Source: JBFONV01 sp040779335 (GTDB lineage Bacteria; Pseudomonadota; Gammaproteobacteria; Enterobacterales; Alteromonadaceae). From it: 64,000 bases of DNA. The notes below the pieces were generated by a model, which was given only the letters and a program-made list of their open reading frames with translations, had not been told where the DNA came from and searched no databases. A program made the translations under genes and the position numbers. Position 1 is the stretch's first letter. Every line of letters begins with the position of its first letter. This document shows, in pieces, positions 50,449 through 58,526 of this stretch. The DNA lies in NCBI GenBank assembly GCA_040779335.1, contig JBFONV010000007.1, positions 174,349 through 238,348 on the forward strand, in the 5' to 3' direction.

Positions 50449-50911
50449 TAAATTTTTTATTTGCTGGTTTTTTCTTAGGTATTTGATACTTGTCTTTTAC
50501 TTTTTGCCAAGTGTTTAACGGCGCGACACAAGGTTTTTGTTCTTGCACTTTGCCGTTACATTCATCAATACCAAAAAACGTTAAAGCATATAAGGTTGGC
50601 ATATGGCGTAATCTCATACCATGACGCGTAATGACGATAAAACCATAATAGAGTAATTCGTTTTTAGCGCGGTCTATTGATGCTTTTGACGTCCAGCCTC
50701 TTAGTTTTAATAGTTCCCAAGTTATAGCAAGATCACCATTGTTTACCGTTCCCCCCTGCTTGAATCGTAAATAACTGCAAACATCTATGAACAATTTCAA
50801 CGCCAGCGGAGTTAAGTTGGTAAAGTTTTGGTGATTCATCACTGAGCAAGGAAAAGGAACAAAAGCGCCGCTGGTGCGCCGCCCTTTGGCTTTATCCCTA
50901 GTCAGTGCCAT
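50426..50911 (-). CDS. Winged-helix protein, possible replication initiator of the element
   Basis: A 161-residue protein from the ATG at 50911, which has GAGGTGG upstream; an in-frame ATG eight codons earlier lacks a ribosome site. A helix-turn-helix region (LTPLALKLFIDVCSYLRF, WELLKLRGWTSKASIDRAKNEL, then a YYGFIVITRHGMR wing) resembles initiator-type winged helices. The C-terminus is Lys-rich. It ends at the iteron-like repeat cluster and overlaps the previous gene by 14 bp. The initiator role is inferred from fold and place. Confidence 0.5.
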   Translation of the reverse strand: MALTRDKAKGRRTSGAFVPFPCSVMNHQNFTNLTPLALKLFIDVCSYLRFKQGGTVNNGDLAITWELLKLRGWTSKASIDRAKNELLYYGFIVITRHGMRLRHMPTLYALTFFGIDECNGKVQEQKPCVAPLNTWQKVKDKYQIPKKKPANKKFTPQLVNA

Positions 50912-51092
50912 TTCTTGCCACCTCAGACAATTCATCCTTGTGTTGGTCTAAACAAGTTTGAATAGCGTCTGTAAGCCAGTTATGGTGAAGATTGCTGATT
51001 ATGACTACTTCTGGTTCATCTAAGAAATATAAGCAATTCTCAATTGTTTCAGCGGCACTATCAGAGATTAGTGGGTTGTTGTATCTACTCAT
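50898..51092 (-). CDS. Small hypothetical protein (64 aa)
   Basis: A 64-residue acidic, helix-rich protein (SAAETIENCLYFLDEPEVVI, NWLTDAIQTCLDQH) of no recognised family. It overlaps the upstream HTH gene by 4 bp and the downstream gene by 14 bp, so it is the third member of a tight four-gene operon; that coupling is the main evidence for it. Confidence 0.55.
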   Translation of the reverse strand: MSRYNNPLISDSAAETIENCLYFLDEPEVVIISNLHHNWLTDAIQTCLDQHKDELSEVARNGTD

Positions 51093-51418
51093 GCTGCTTC
51101 TCCTGTTAAAATTTGCTCAGATTCGCCTTGATAATAATAACGGGCTACGTTGATGTGTGTTTTACCATCGGGTGTGGTGTATGTTTCTCGCACTGTTTCA
51201 ATGTTATGGCCTAGCGCCCTCAACTCTAAAATCCTGGGCGCTGGCGACCATATGCCGAACAAGTGGCGAAATTCAAAAGTATTAATTGATCCTAATTGTT
51301 TTAGTAGCGATACTATTTGTCGGCGCTGTGTGTTTGCATCAGTGCTGTTTGAATTAAGAATGCTACGCTCTTGGCGGGGGGTAGCATTTTTCTTGTTTTG
51401 ATAGGCTGAATTACTCAT
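51089..51418 (-). CDS. Helix-turn-helix domain protein
   Basis: A 109-residue protein with a central winged-helix pattern: RRQIVSLLKQLGSINTFEFRHLFGIWSPAPRILELRALGHNIETV, like the HTH_39 group of phage proteins. A wing with TPDGKTHINVARYYY follows. It overlaps the excisionase-like gene by 8 bp. Probably a regulator of the element. Confidence 0.68.
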   Translation of the reverse strand: MSNSAYQNKKNATPRQERSILNSNSTDANTQRRQIVSLLKQLGSINTFEFRHLFGIWSPAPRILELRALGHNIETVRETYTTPDGKTHINVARYYYQGESEQILTGEAA

Positions 51419-51668
51419 GATCGCAACCTCCTTTGGCTGAAAACTCGCCAGTGTGGTTGAAGGTGCGAGATTTTTTGAATGCCTCTATTGCCTCACGCTC
51501 ATACATAACCTTAGAGCCTACTTTTACAAAAGGCAGGTTATAGCGGCCAGTTGATCGCCAAACGGCAAGTGTGCCTAATGTGACTTTTAATTCATGTGAT
51601 GTGTTGAGTGGCGTTATCAGTTCTGGTTTGGAACTTATAGGCTGTAACTTTAAATTAGCTAGGTTCAT
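51411..51668 (-). CDS. Excisionase/AlpA-like HTH protein
   Basis: An 85-residue protein from the ATG at 51668; the longer TTG-started frame is less likely. The segment LKVTLGTLAVWRSTGRYNLPF followed by VKVGSKVMYEREAIEAFKK is the MerR-like excisionase/AlpA fold. First gene of the four-gene operon; likely directs excision or gene control of the element. Confidence 0.72.
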   Translation of the reverse strand: MNLANLKLQPISSKPELITPLNTSHELKVTLGTLAVWRSTGRYNLPFVKVGSKVMYEREAIEAFKKSRTFNHTGEFSAKGGCDHE

Positions 51669-51791
51669 TTTTATATCTCTATATTGGTTTATATTAGGTT
51701 GCGTTAATCGCAAGCCCAGACTATCAAAATAGAGATTTTATAAATGCGTAATGCCAAACATCCATTGGCACTGCCAAATTAAATTTGGCAC

Positions 51792-52892
51792 TCAGCTTTG
51801 TGTTTTACGATTTTTTAATTCTTCTTCGCTTGATTTCAATATCCCTTCAATGCTTCCTTCCTGAAGGTTTGTAGGCAATTCTTGTTTTGAACTCAATTTT
51901 AGAATATTGCGGGTATTTCTATCTCCTAGTCCTTGCTTATCTTCTATATTGTAGTTTTTAATTAGTTTGGCGTATTGATTAAAGATTGGCTTGTCTGGAG
52001 AACCGTATCTAGTAGATTTTACACATCCCTCGTGTTTTAGTTTACAGTGCTCCTTAACTAGAATATTTAAAATTGCTAATGTAGTGGTATATCTACTTTC
52101 ATTATTATCTGGCTCTACTTTTTTCGTTGATAGGGCTATTTTGAGTTGCTCGTTTTCTAGTTCGATCTTTTCACGCAACGCTTTTTCTTGTTTGGCTATT
52201 TCTAAATATTCACTGGCCGTTGCGAGTAACTCCTTTTGCACGTCTATAGATTCGTTGTTTTTTAGGGATAAATTCTCAATAACGGAACTTTGGTCACTTT
52301 GGGTTTGTTTATACATTTCAATGGCAGTTTTGTAGCTATGAATTGTTTTCGATTGGCTTTCTATAATGTTAGCCATATTTGGTGAATTTTGAGTCGACGA
52401 ATTAAAGCTAACTGATGTTGGCATTATTGGCGACAAAGGCAGTGCATTGCCTTGTGCTTGCTGCGCTGTTATTTTTTCTAAGATTTCGCTGTTTAATGAA
52501 AACCCATGCTTATCGGCTATGGCCTTAAGTTCGTCTAATGAACAATAAGCCAAATTATTTACGTCTTTTGTTTCTATGGGGAAAAAGGTTTTACCTACTA
52601 ATTCTGGCTTGGTTGTATGCTCTGTAAAAGTTAATGATTCAATAATTATGCGTGGAGTAGTGTTTGCGTGTTTGCTTACATACTTAAAAAAACCGTGAGC
52701 ATAAATTGGTTCTGATAATGTACTTTGCGCTAAGTTAATTTTGTCAGTGATTTGTGTTTTGGGTTTAAACCAACCGTCGTAGTGGGCATACCATTTAATT
52801 AAAGACATGATGGCCGTATTGTTTAATTTAAATGTGACTAATTGTTGTGCTTCAGAGTGTGTAACAAATTTTTTGCCTTTAAATTCCAACAT
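51792..52892 (-). CDS. Coiled-coil protein of unknown function (366 aa), element cargo
   Basis: A 366-residue cytosolic protein I do not recognise. The N-terminal 70 residues look domain-like (FVTHSEAQQLVTFKLNNTAI, WYAHYDGWFKPKTQI). Residues about 175-260 form a long coiled coil (ENLSLKNNESIDVQKELL, KALREKIELENEQLKIAL). The C-terminal 90 residues form a separate conserved-looking unit (NILVKEHCKLKHEGC, KNYNIEDKQGLGDRNTRNIL). It lies between the integrase and the regulator operon, a usual place for satellite accessory genes, including anti-phage functions. Confidence 0.55.
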   Translation of the reverse strand: MLEFKGKKFVTHSEAQQLVTFKLNNTAIMSLIKWYAHYDGWFKPKTQITDKINLAQSTLSEPIYAHGFFKYVSKHANTTPRIIIESLTFTEHTTKPELVGKTFFPIETKDVNNLAYCSLDELKAIADKHGFSLNSEILEKITAQQAQGNALPLSPIMPTSVSFNSSTQNSPNMANIIESQSKTIHSYKTAIEMYKQTQSDQSSVIENLSLKNNESIDVQKELLATASEYLEIAKQEKALREKIELENEQLKIALSTKKVEPDNNESRYTTTLAILNILVKEHCKLKHEGCVKSTRYGSPDKPIFNQYAKLIKNYNIEDKQGLGDRNTRNILKLSSKQELPTNLQEGSIEGILKSSEEELKNRKTQS

Positions 52893-52989
52893 ATCGCCCC
52901 CGCGATTCCCTGTAAAATATCACTAAGCCAAGGTGGTTGGGTTTCCACCGATTCAGGAGCGACCCTAGGCTTAGCAAACTTTATAAAAA

Positions 52990-54351
52990 TTATATTGTTG
53001 TTTTGGTTTTATTTTCCATTAATGAAAATAATATACGTCTTTGTTCGTCCTCTGTAAGCCCCTCAATCGCATTTTCTAATTGTTTTTGTAAGTTAGGCTT
53101 AGCGGTTGGCGATGCGTTGTTATTTCCTGTGGATGCTCTTTGTATTGCATCCGTTGCTTTTTGTACGCCAGCTTTAATGGTGTCACCTGATAAATGCGCA
53201 TAAGCTTTTGCTGTGGTGGCTATGTCTGAATGGCCTAGGCTTTTAGAGATAGATAATAAATCAACGCCCTCTAAGGCTTGCCAACTGGCGAGTGTTTTTC
53301 TCATGGTATGTGGCGTTATGCGTTTGTTGGCGTTGTCGGTATCAAGGTTTGCTCTTTCTATAATACGTCGCCAATATCCCGAGTTGTCGCTTTTAACTGA
53401 CAAGTGCCCTGTAGAGCTACCGCGTTGGTTAGTCGCGAAAACAAAAGGTGATTCACCAAATTGTGCAGAGTGATCTATCAATCGACGTTTTAATATTTCA
53501 ACGGCTGGCGTGGCAAGTTGCACATGATAAACTTTTTTTGTTTTGGTTTTTGTATGTGGAATTGTCCAGACGCCGCGCTCAAGATCAAGCTCTTGCCATT
53601 CCATACTATAAACATTGCCTTTGCGCTGGCCTGTATATATCAGCATTTGCACTACGTCTTGATAAATAGGTTTTTCATGTGTCAGCGATTCAAACAATAA
53701 CGCTATTTCATCTTTTGATAAAAACCGATCTCTTGCTTCAATATTTACTTTAGAAATGCCACTAAACGGGTTCTCAGATATTAAGTCGTGGCTCGTGGCT
53801 AAATTAAATAATGATTTAAGTAATGATATAGCGTTGTTATATAAGCCAGCTGTTAAATCTGCCTTTAGCTTGTCAGCGATTCTAAGCGCTTTCCCTGCGG
53901 TTATTTCGTCTGCTTTGAGCTTGGCTAGTCTAACTTTAACATGAAGCTTCCAAATACGACTGAGATCGTCTAACGACTTTTGCCGACGTTCACCGACTTT
54001 GATTTTTGCTTTGAAATTATCTTCGTAGTTATCGTATAAATCTTCGATTGAAAGTTTCTTCAATCGTTCTTGGCGCTTTAAGTCAGTAGGGTTAATTCCA
54101 TTTTCCATAATTCCTATTTTTTCACGTGCCTTTTTACGTGCTTGTTCAATAGCGTTAGCGGGATAACGCCCTAAGGTTGCCCTAATATATTTACCATTGA
54201 TAAATTTGACTACTGAGAAGGTTTTAGTACCTGTTGGAGTGACTCTTAAAACGAGTTCAGGGATTTTAGTATCGCGATATTCAATGCGATTTTTTTCGGG
54301 AATAGGTAGCTTGTCTAATGTTGCTACTGTGAAGTTAAACCTATTGCTCAT
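52990..54351 (-). CDS. P4-type tyrosine integrase
   Basis: A 453-residue integrase from the ATG at 54351 (AAAGG upstream); an in-frame start 26 codons earlier would overlap the GGGATAT boxes. Domains are DUF4102 (about 1-95, YRDTKIPELVLRVTPTGTK, RATLGRYPA), core-binding, then a catalytic domain with Arg in YTGQRKGNVYSMEW, HTMRKTLASW, SLGHSD and the nucleophile Tyr in KAYAHLSGD. It lies 165 bp from the right 28-bp repeat and reads toward the element interior, as in P4-like elements. Confidence 0.94.
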   Translation of the reverse strand: MSNRFNFTVATLDKLPIPEKNRIEYRDTKIPELVLRVTPTGTKTFSVVKFINGKYIRATLGRYPANAIEQARKKAREKIGIMENGINPTDLKRQERLKKLSIEDLYDNYEDNFKAKIKVGERRQKSLDDLSRIWKLHVKVRLAKLKADEITAGKALRIADKLKADLTAGLYNNAISLLKSLFNLATSHDLISENPFSGISKVNIEARDRFLSKDEIALLFESLTHEKPIYQDVVQMLIYTGQRKGNVYSMEWQELDLERGVWTIPHTKTKTKKVYHVQLATPAVEILKRRLIDHSAQFGESPFVFATNQRGSSTGHLSVKSDNSGYWRRIIERANLDTDNANKRITPHTMRKTLASWQALEGVDLLSISKSLGHSDIATTAKAYAHLSGDTIKAGVQKATDAIQRASTGNNNASPTAKPNLQKQLENAIEGLTEDEQRRILFSLMENKTKTTI

Positions 54352-54368
54352 TTCAGCGCCTTTTCCTT

Positions 54369-54413
54369 GGGGATATGGATTGGGGATCACTGGGGGATAT
54401 TTTTTAGGGATAT
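54369..54413. promoter_or_regulatory. GGGATAT boxes at the right end of the element
   Basis: GGGGATAT at 54369 and 54393 and GGGATAT at 54407, with a related GGGGATC at 54382, all in one orientation. The same heptamer occurs twice near the left repeat (49331, 49342). They are candidate arm-type integrase sites and overlap the integrase promoter region. Confidence 0.5.
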
Positions 54414-54516
54414 TTTGGTTAAATTCCATTAAACCAGAAAAAAGCTAACTATCCCTAAACCCAGATGCAAAGCCATATGTATTAACGTCTGTTAAGTATA
54501 GTATATTATTTCAGGC

Positions 54517-54544
54517 AATAAAAAGGCCTTACCAAAGGTAAGGC
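54517..54544. repeat. Right attachment repeat of the P4-integrase element
   Basis: 28 bp identical to 49247-49274, with one extra G-C pair in the stem (54525 with 54545). The rest of the 54545-54877 stretch is the hemE leader and shows no convincing gene. Confidence 0.7.
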
Positions 54545-54877
54545 CGTAAATGCTCGCTGTATGGTCTTGTTAATCAAGCTTCTTATTAGTTGTTTCTTTT
54601 ATTTATTATTGTTCTTCTCTAGCGCGGAACAATTTATACCAAACCTATTTCATTGCCGCAACAACTTTAATAGAGCATTTATACCACGAGGATTGTCGTA
54701 TTTTAGGTGGTGTGAAAGTTGTTATGGAAATGTTAAAAATAACCGCCTGAAAACTATGGGTTTAATATAACTAGAATAATATTGATAGCTCAACTAGCGA
54801 GAGTTTTGATTTGGAGCATAGAAGAAAAATAATCCTAGTGTTAGAATGCGCGCATACAAAAATTGGGACAGCTTTTC

Positions 54878-55945
54878 ATGACAGAATTAAAAAACGACAA
54901 CTATTTACGTGCGCTGTTACGTCAACCCGTCGATTATACGCCAGTATGGATGATGAGGCAGGCGGGACGTTACTTACCTGAATATCGTGAAGTAAGGGGC
55001 CAAGCTGGAGACTTTATGTCTTTATGCCGTAATGCAGAGCTCGCATGTGAGGTGACTATTCAGCCTTTACGTCGTTTTGAGCTTGATGCCGCTATTTTAT
55101 TTAGTGATATTTTAACCATTCCTGATGCAATGGGATTGGGGTTGTACTTTGAAACTGGTGAAGGGCCTAAATTTGAACGTCCTATCACGTGTAAAGCGGA
55201 TGTTGATAAAATTGGCCTGCCAGATCCTGAAGGTGAATTGCAATATGTGATGAATGCCGTGCGCACTATTCGTAAAGAGCTTAATGGACAAGTGCCATTA
55301 ATTGGTTTTTCGGGCAGCCCATGGACTTTAGCAACATATATGGTTGAAGGCGGTAGTTCAAAAGCGTTTACTAAAATCAAAAAAATGATGTTCTCTGAGC
55401 CACAAACGTTACACTTATTATTAGACAAATTAGCAGATTCAGTGATCTCTTATCTTAATGCTCAAATAGCTGCAGGTGCACAATCTGTGATGGTATTTGA
55501 TACTTGGGGCGGGGTTTTGTCGCCACGTGATTATAAAGATTTTTCATTGCAATATATGGCTAAAATCGTTGATGGTTTAACGCGTCATAATGATGGTCGA
55601 CAAGTGCCAGTGACACTTTTTACTAAGAACGGTGGTATGTGGTTAGAAGATATTGCTGCTACGGGGTGTGACGCAGTAGGGCTAGATTGGACTATAGATA
55701 TTGAAAACGCTAAAGCACGTGTCGGCGATAAAGTTGCTTTGCAAGGTAATATGGATCCATCGATGTTATATGCACCTTTGCCACGTATTGAACAAGAAGT
55801 CGAAAAAATATTAGCGGGCTTTGGCCACGGCGGTACAGGACATGTCTTTAATTTAGGACACGGTATTCATCCAGATGTTAACCCTGATCATGCTGGGCAT
55901 TTTATCGAATCGGTTCATAGACTCAGTAAGCCATACCATAAGTAA
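54878..55945 (+). CDS. hemE: Uroporphyrinogen decarboxylase
   Basis: 355 residues from the ATG at 54878. Signatures are the N-terminal TPVWMMRQAGRYLPEYR (two active-site arginines), LFSDILTIPDAMGLGL (catalytic Asp), and IGFSGSPWTLATYMVEGG. It converts uroporphyrinogen III to coproporphyrinogen III. Monocistronic, with a strong terminator. Confidence 0.97.
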   Translation: MTELKNDNYLRALLRQPVDYTPVWMMRQAGRYLPEYREVRGQAGDFMSLCRNAELACEVTIQPLRRFELDAAILFSDILTIPDAMGLGLYFETGEGPKFERPITCKADVDKIGLPDPEGELQYVMNAVRTIRKELNGQVPLIGFSGSPWTLATYMVEGGSSKAFTKIKKMMFSEPQTLHLLLDKLADSVISYLNAQIAAGAQSVMVFDTWGGVLSPRDYKDFSLQYMAKIVDGLTRHNDGRQVPVTLFTKNGGMWLEDIAATGCDAVGLDWTIDIENAKARVGDKVALQGNMDPSMLYAPLPRIEQEVEKILAGFGHGGTGHVFNLGHGIHPDVNPDHAGHFIESVHRLSKPYHK

Positions 55946-55952
55946 AACAAAT

Positions 55953-55976
55953 AAAAAGGAGCGAAAGCTCCTTTTT
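55953..55976 (+). terminator. Terminator after hemE
   Basis: AAAAAGGAGC-GAAA-GCTCCTTTTT: a 10-bp stem with a GAAA tetraloop and T run, 7 bp past the stop. Confidence 0.92.
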
Positions 55977-56057
55977 TGTTACCCATCTAAAAGATGTGTT
56001 ATAAATGACTAAAGTGTTAGTCCATTTGATGTAAATTCAAGATACGGAATAATTAAA

Positions 56058-56498
56058 ATGAAAAGTACGCTATTACCCATTGGAGTTACCTGTCTCATTT
56101 TTCTTGCAGGATGCAATGTGGCACAAGAATCGTCAACAAAGCAAACCTCAGAAACATTGGTTGCCTCTACTGCTAAGGACAATAAAAGCATGCCAATTAA
56201 TCCTAAACTAGTAAAAGTGATTAAATCAGATAAAGAGCTGCCAGAACTAAATTGGCAACAGGGCACCATTAGATATTTAAATTTAGAAGGAGGCTTCTAC
56301 GGCATCATTACTGAAGATGGTAGTAAGCTTTTACCGATGAACTTAAAAAGCGAATATCGTCTTGATGGAGCGGTTGTCAAAGTAAAAGGGCAGCTACAAA
56401 AAGATGTTCTTACCATACAGCAATGGGGCACACCTTTTAAAATCACTGAAATAGAGTTGCTTAAATCTGGGAGTAGTGTGCCAGCGTCAGATCAGTGA
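56058..56498 (+). CDS. Small lipoprotein, unknown function
   Basis: A 146-residue lipoprotein (signal ending FLAGC, Cys19) with a Ser/Thr-rich linker to about residue 60. A compact domain then has beta-strand periodicity (TIRYLNLEGGFYGIITEDG, GAVVKVKGQLQKDVLTI), suggesting an OB-like or beta-barrel fold. It should sit in the outer or inner membrane facing the periplasm. No named family recognised. Confidence 0.7.
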   Translation: MKSTLLPIGVTCLIFLAGCNVAQESSTKQTSETLVASTAKDNKSMPINPKLVKVIKSDKELPELNWQQGTIRYLNLEGGFYGIITEDGSKLLPMNLKSEYRLDGAVVKVKGQLQKDVLTIQQWGTPFKITEIELLKSGSSVPASDQ

Positions 56499-56513
56499 GT
56501 CATTAATAATGCT

Positions 56514-57011
56514 TTAAAAACAAGATAACGGCTGCTTAAGCACGGTTAAAAGTGCTTGCTCATCGTTAAATTGAATTTGATAGAGCATTTGATATTCACT
56601 TTCTGGAATGCTTTCAACAGTTTGTTCACTTAGCAACTCAGCCAGAGCAGGCGTTGTATTGCTATGCCCAACAATTAAAGCATTTTGTTTACGCAGCTTT
56701 AACTGCAAGGCTAATTGCGCCAATTTGTTGGGCGCATACTGTTTAATCGCTAGCTTGTTGCGGGTTGCGCTTGGCTGAGCGGTAGACATAGTGCGTTGAT
56801 AACTCGTACTGTAAATAGCCTGTAAGTTTACCTTTTCTAATAGGGTTGATAATTGCTGAGCACGTAATTGTCCGCACTGCGTTAATCTTGGATTGTCTTT
56901 AGATGCTTGTTTTTCAGCGTGACGTACCAAATACAAGGTAAAAGCATCGTTGGCAACGCTGGGCAAGCAAAGTAACAAACTAATCGAAAATACCACTACT
57001 CTTTTCATCAT
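56514..57011 (-). CDS. Exported histidine phosphatase (phosphoglycerate mutase-like) family protein
   Basis: A 165-residue protein with a signal peptide (VVVFSISLLLCLPSVA). It has the catalytic LVRHAEKQ motif, an arginine in YSTSYQRTMSTAQP, and the second His in LIVGHSNTTPALAELL. It resembles the SixA/PgmB-like branch; the export signal suggests periplasmic phosphatase activity. It starts 5 bp after the sthA stop, so it is co-transcribed with it. Confidence 0.87.
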   Translation of the reverse strand: MMKRVVVFSISLLLCLPSVANDAFTLYLVRHAEKQASKDNPRLTQCGQLRAQQLSTLLEKVNLQAIYSTSYQRTMSTAQPSATRNKLAIKQYAPNKLAQLALQLKLRKQNALIVGHSNTTPALAELLSEQTVESIPESEYQMLYQIQFNDEQALLTVLKQPLSCF

Positions 57012-57016
57012 TATTC

Positions 57017-58462
57017 CTAGAATAGGCGATTTAAACCGTTTAATGCGGCTACCCTAAAGGCCTCCGCCATCGTCGGGTAGTTAAAGGTGGTTTCAACGAA
57101 GTACTCAATGGTATTTGCGCTGCCGCTTTGCTGCATAATGGCTTGGCCGATGTGAATAATTTCAGCAGCATTCTCACCAAAACAATGTATACCCAATATT
57201 TCTTTAGTTTCTCGATGGAAAAGTATTTTTAGTGAACCCACTAGATTATTGGTAATTTGTGCTCTTGCTAAATGTTTGAATTGCGCACGACCAACTTCAT
57301 AAGGGATTTTAGCATCGGTTAATTCCTGCTCTGTTTTACCGACAGAGCTTATTTCTGGAATGGTGTAAATTCCGGTAGGAATATCTACAATAAGTTGCTT
57401 ATTATGTTCATTGCTGAGTATGTTTTTAGCGGCTATTCTACCTTGATCAAAGGCGGCACTTGCTAAGCTGGGATAGCCAATAACATCGCCGACAGCATAG
57501 ATGTTCTCTACCTCTGTTTGGTAGCGCTCATTAACTTTTAACTGTCCCCTACCGTCGGCTTTTAATCCTGCAGCAGCCAAGTCCAAATCTGCGGTATTTC
57601 CGGTACGACCATTAGCGAATAATAGGCAATCGGCTTTCATTTTTTTACCTGATTGTAAATGTACTATCACCGCATCATCATTAGCCTCGAGACGTTCAAT
57701 TTGCTCACCATGACGTATAACAACGCCATTATTCCAGAGGTGGTAACTTAAAGAGTCAGACATTTCTGCGTCAAGAAAAGACAATAAGCGATCGCGGGTA
57801 TTAATAAGGTCAACCTTAACGCCTAAGCCTCTAAATATTGACGCATATTCGCTGCCTATAACTCCTGCACCATAAATAATGACATGCTGAGGAGCATGTT
57901 TTAAGGACAATATACTGTCTGAGTCGTACACTCTAGGATGTTTAAAGTCCATATCACTTGGGTGATACGGGCGAGAACCTGTTGCGATAATGATTTTCTC
58001 AGCGGTAATTTTATCTACTGAACCATCGCTGCGTAATATCCTAATGGTATGAGCATCAACAAAAGAAGCTTCTCCTAAGAAATGCTGAACTCGGTTACGG
58101 TTGTAAAATCCGCTGCGTAAACTTACTTGTTTTCTTATTACGGCAGATGCGTGCTTGAGGATATCTTGGAAGGTTAAGTATTTATTGCCTTGCCCTTGGT
58201 TAAAAAGTGGACTGGCGTTGTATTCAATGAGTCTACTGACTGACTGTCGAAGTGCTTTTGATGGGATGGTGCCCCAGTGTGTGCATCCGCCACCTACTTT
58301 ATGATAGCGCTCAATAACCGCGACTTTTTTTTGTTGCTTGGCCAAGTTCATGGCTGCGCCTTCACCACCAGGTCCTGTTCCAATTATTATGGCGTCAAAA
58401 TCATAAGGTTGGCTTGATGATTTTTGGGATGGATTTTTTTGTTGTTTTGTCAAGGACGTCAC
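57017..58462 (-). CDS. sthA: Soluble pyridine nucleotide transhydrogenase
   Basis: A 481-residue flavoprotein. FAD motif IIGTGPGGEGAAMNLA, then GGGCTHWGTIPSKALR (the SthA pattern, in which the usual dehydrogenase disulfide is replaced), a second nucleotide motif YGAGVIGSEYASIF, AVGDVIGYPSLA, and a C-terminal dimerisation domain. It interconverts NADPH and NADH. The N-terminus is about 20 residues longer than in E. coli (MTSLTKQQKNPSQKSSS). Followed by the phosphatase gene. Confidence 0.95.
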   Translation of the reverse strand: MTSLTKQQKNPSQKSSSQPYDFDAIIIGTGPGGEGAAMNLAKQQKKVAVIERYHKVGGGCTHWGTIPSKALRQSVSRLIEYNASPLFNQGQGNKYLTFQDILKHASAVIRKQVSLRSGFYNRNRVQHFLGEASFVDAHTIRILRSDGSVDKITAEKIIIATGSRPYHPSDMDFKHPRVYDSDSILSLKHAPQHVIIYGAGVIGSEYASIFRGLGVKVDLINTRDRLLSFLDAEMSDSLSYHLWNNGVVIRHGEQIERLEANDDAVIVHLQSGKKMKADCLLFANGRTGNTADLDLAAAGLKADGRGQLKVNERYQTEVENIYAVGDVIGYPSLASAAFDQGRIAAKNILSNEHNKQLIVDIPTGIYTIPEISSVGKTEQELTDAKIPYEVGRAQFKHLARAQITNNLVGSLKILFHRETKEILGIHCFGENAAEIIHIGQAIMQQSGSANTIEYFVETTFNYPTMAEAFRVAALNGLNRLF

Positions 58463-58526
58463 CTCAAAGCCAGTAGAATGAAAAATTCTAGCAGGATTTA
58501 AGGTAGACGTAACCAGTATTTTGTTT

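Larger units (their letters stand above)
49247..54544. mobile_element. Small integrative element with P4-type integrase (about 5.3 kb)
   Basis: Bounded by a 28-bp direct repeat. The integrase gene is at the right end, an excisionase-like HTH and small regulatory or replication genes are in the middle, and a lipoprotein gene is at the left end. All genes run leftward. Without it the peroxiredoxin-like gene and hemE would be neighbours separated by one terminator. GGGATAT boxes occur at both ends (49331, 49342; 54369, 54393, 54407), like arm-type integrase sites. It resembles phage satellites: no structural genes are visible. Confidence 0.72.

Noticed and set aside
54561..54770. 69-residue + strand ORF between the element and hemE
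   Set aside because: AT-rich leader sequence, no ribosome site, no domain-like pattern.
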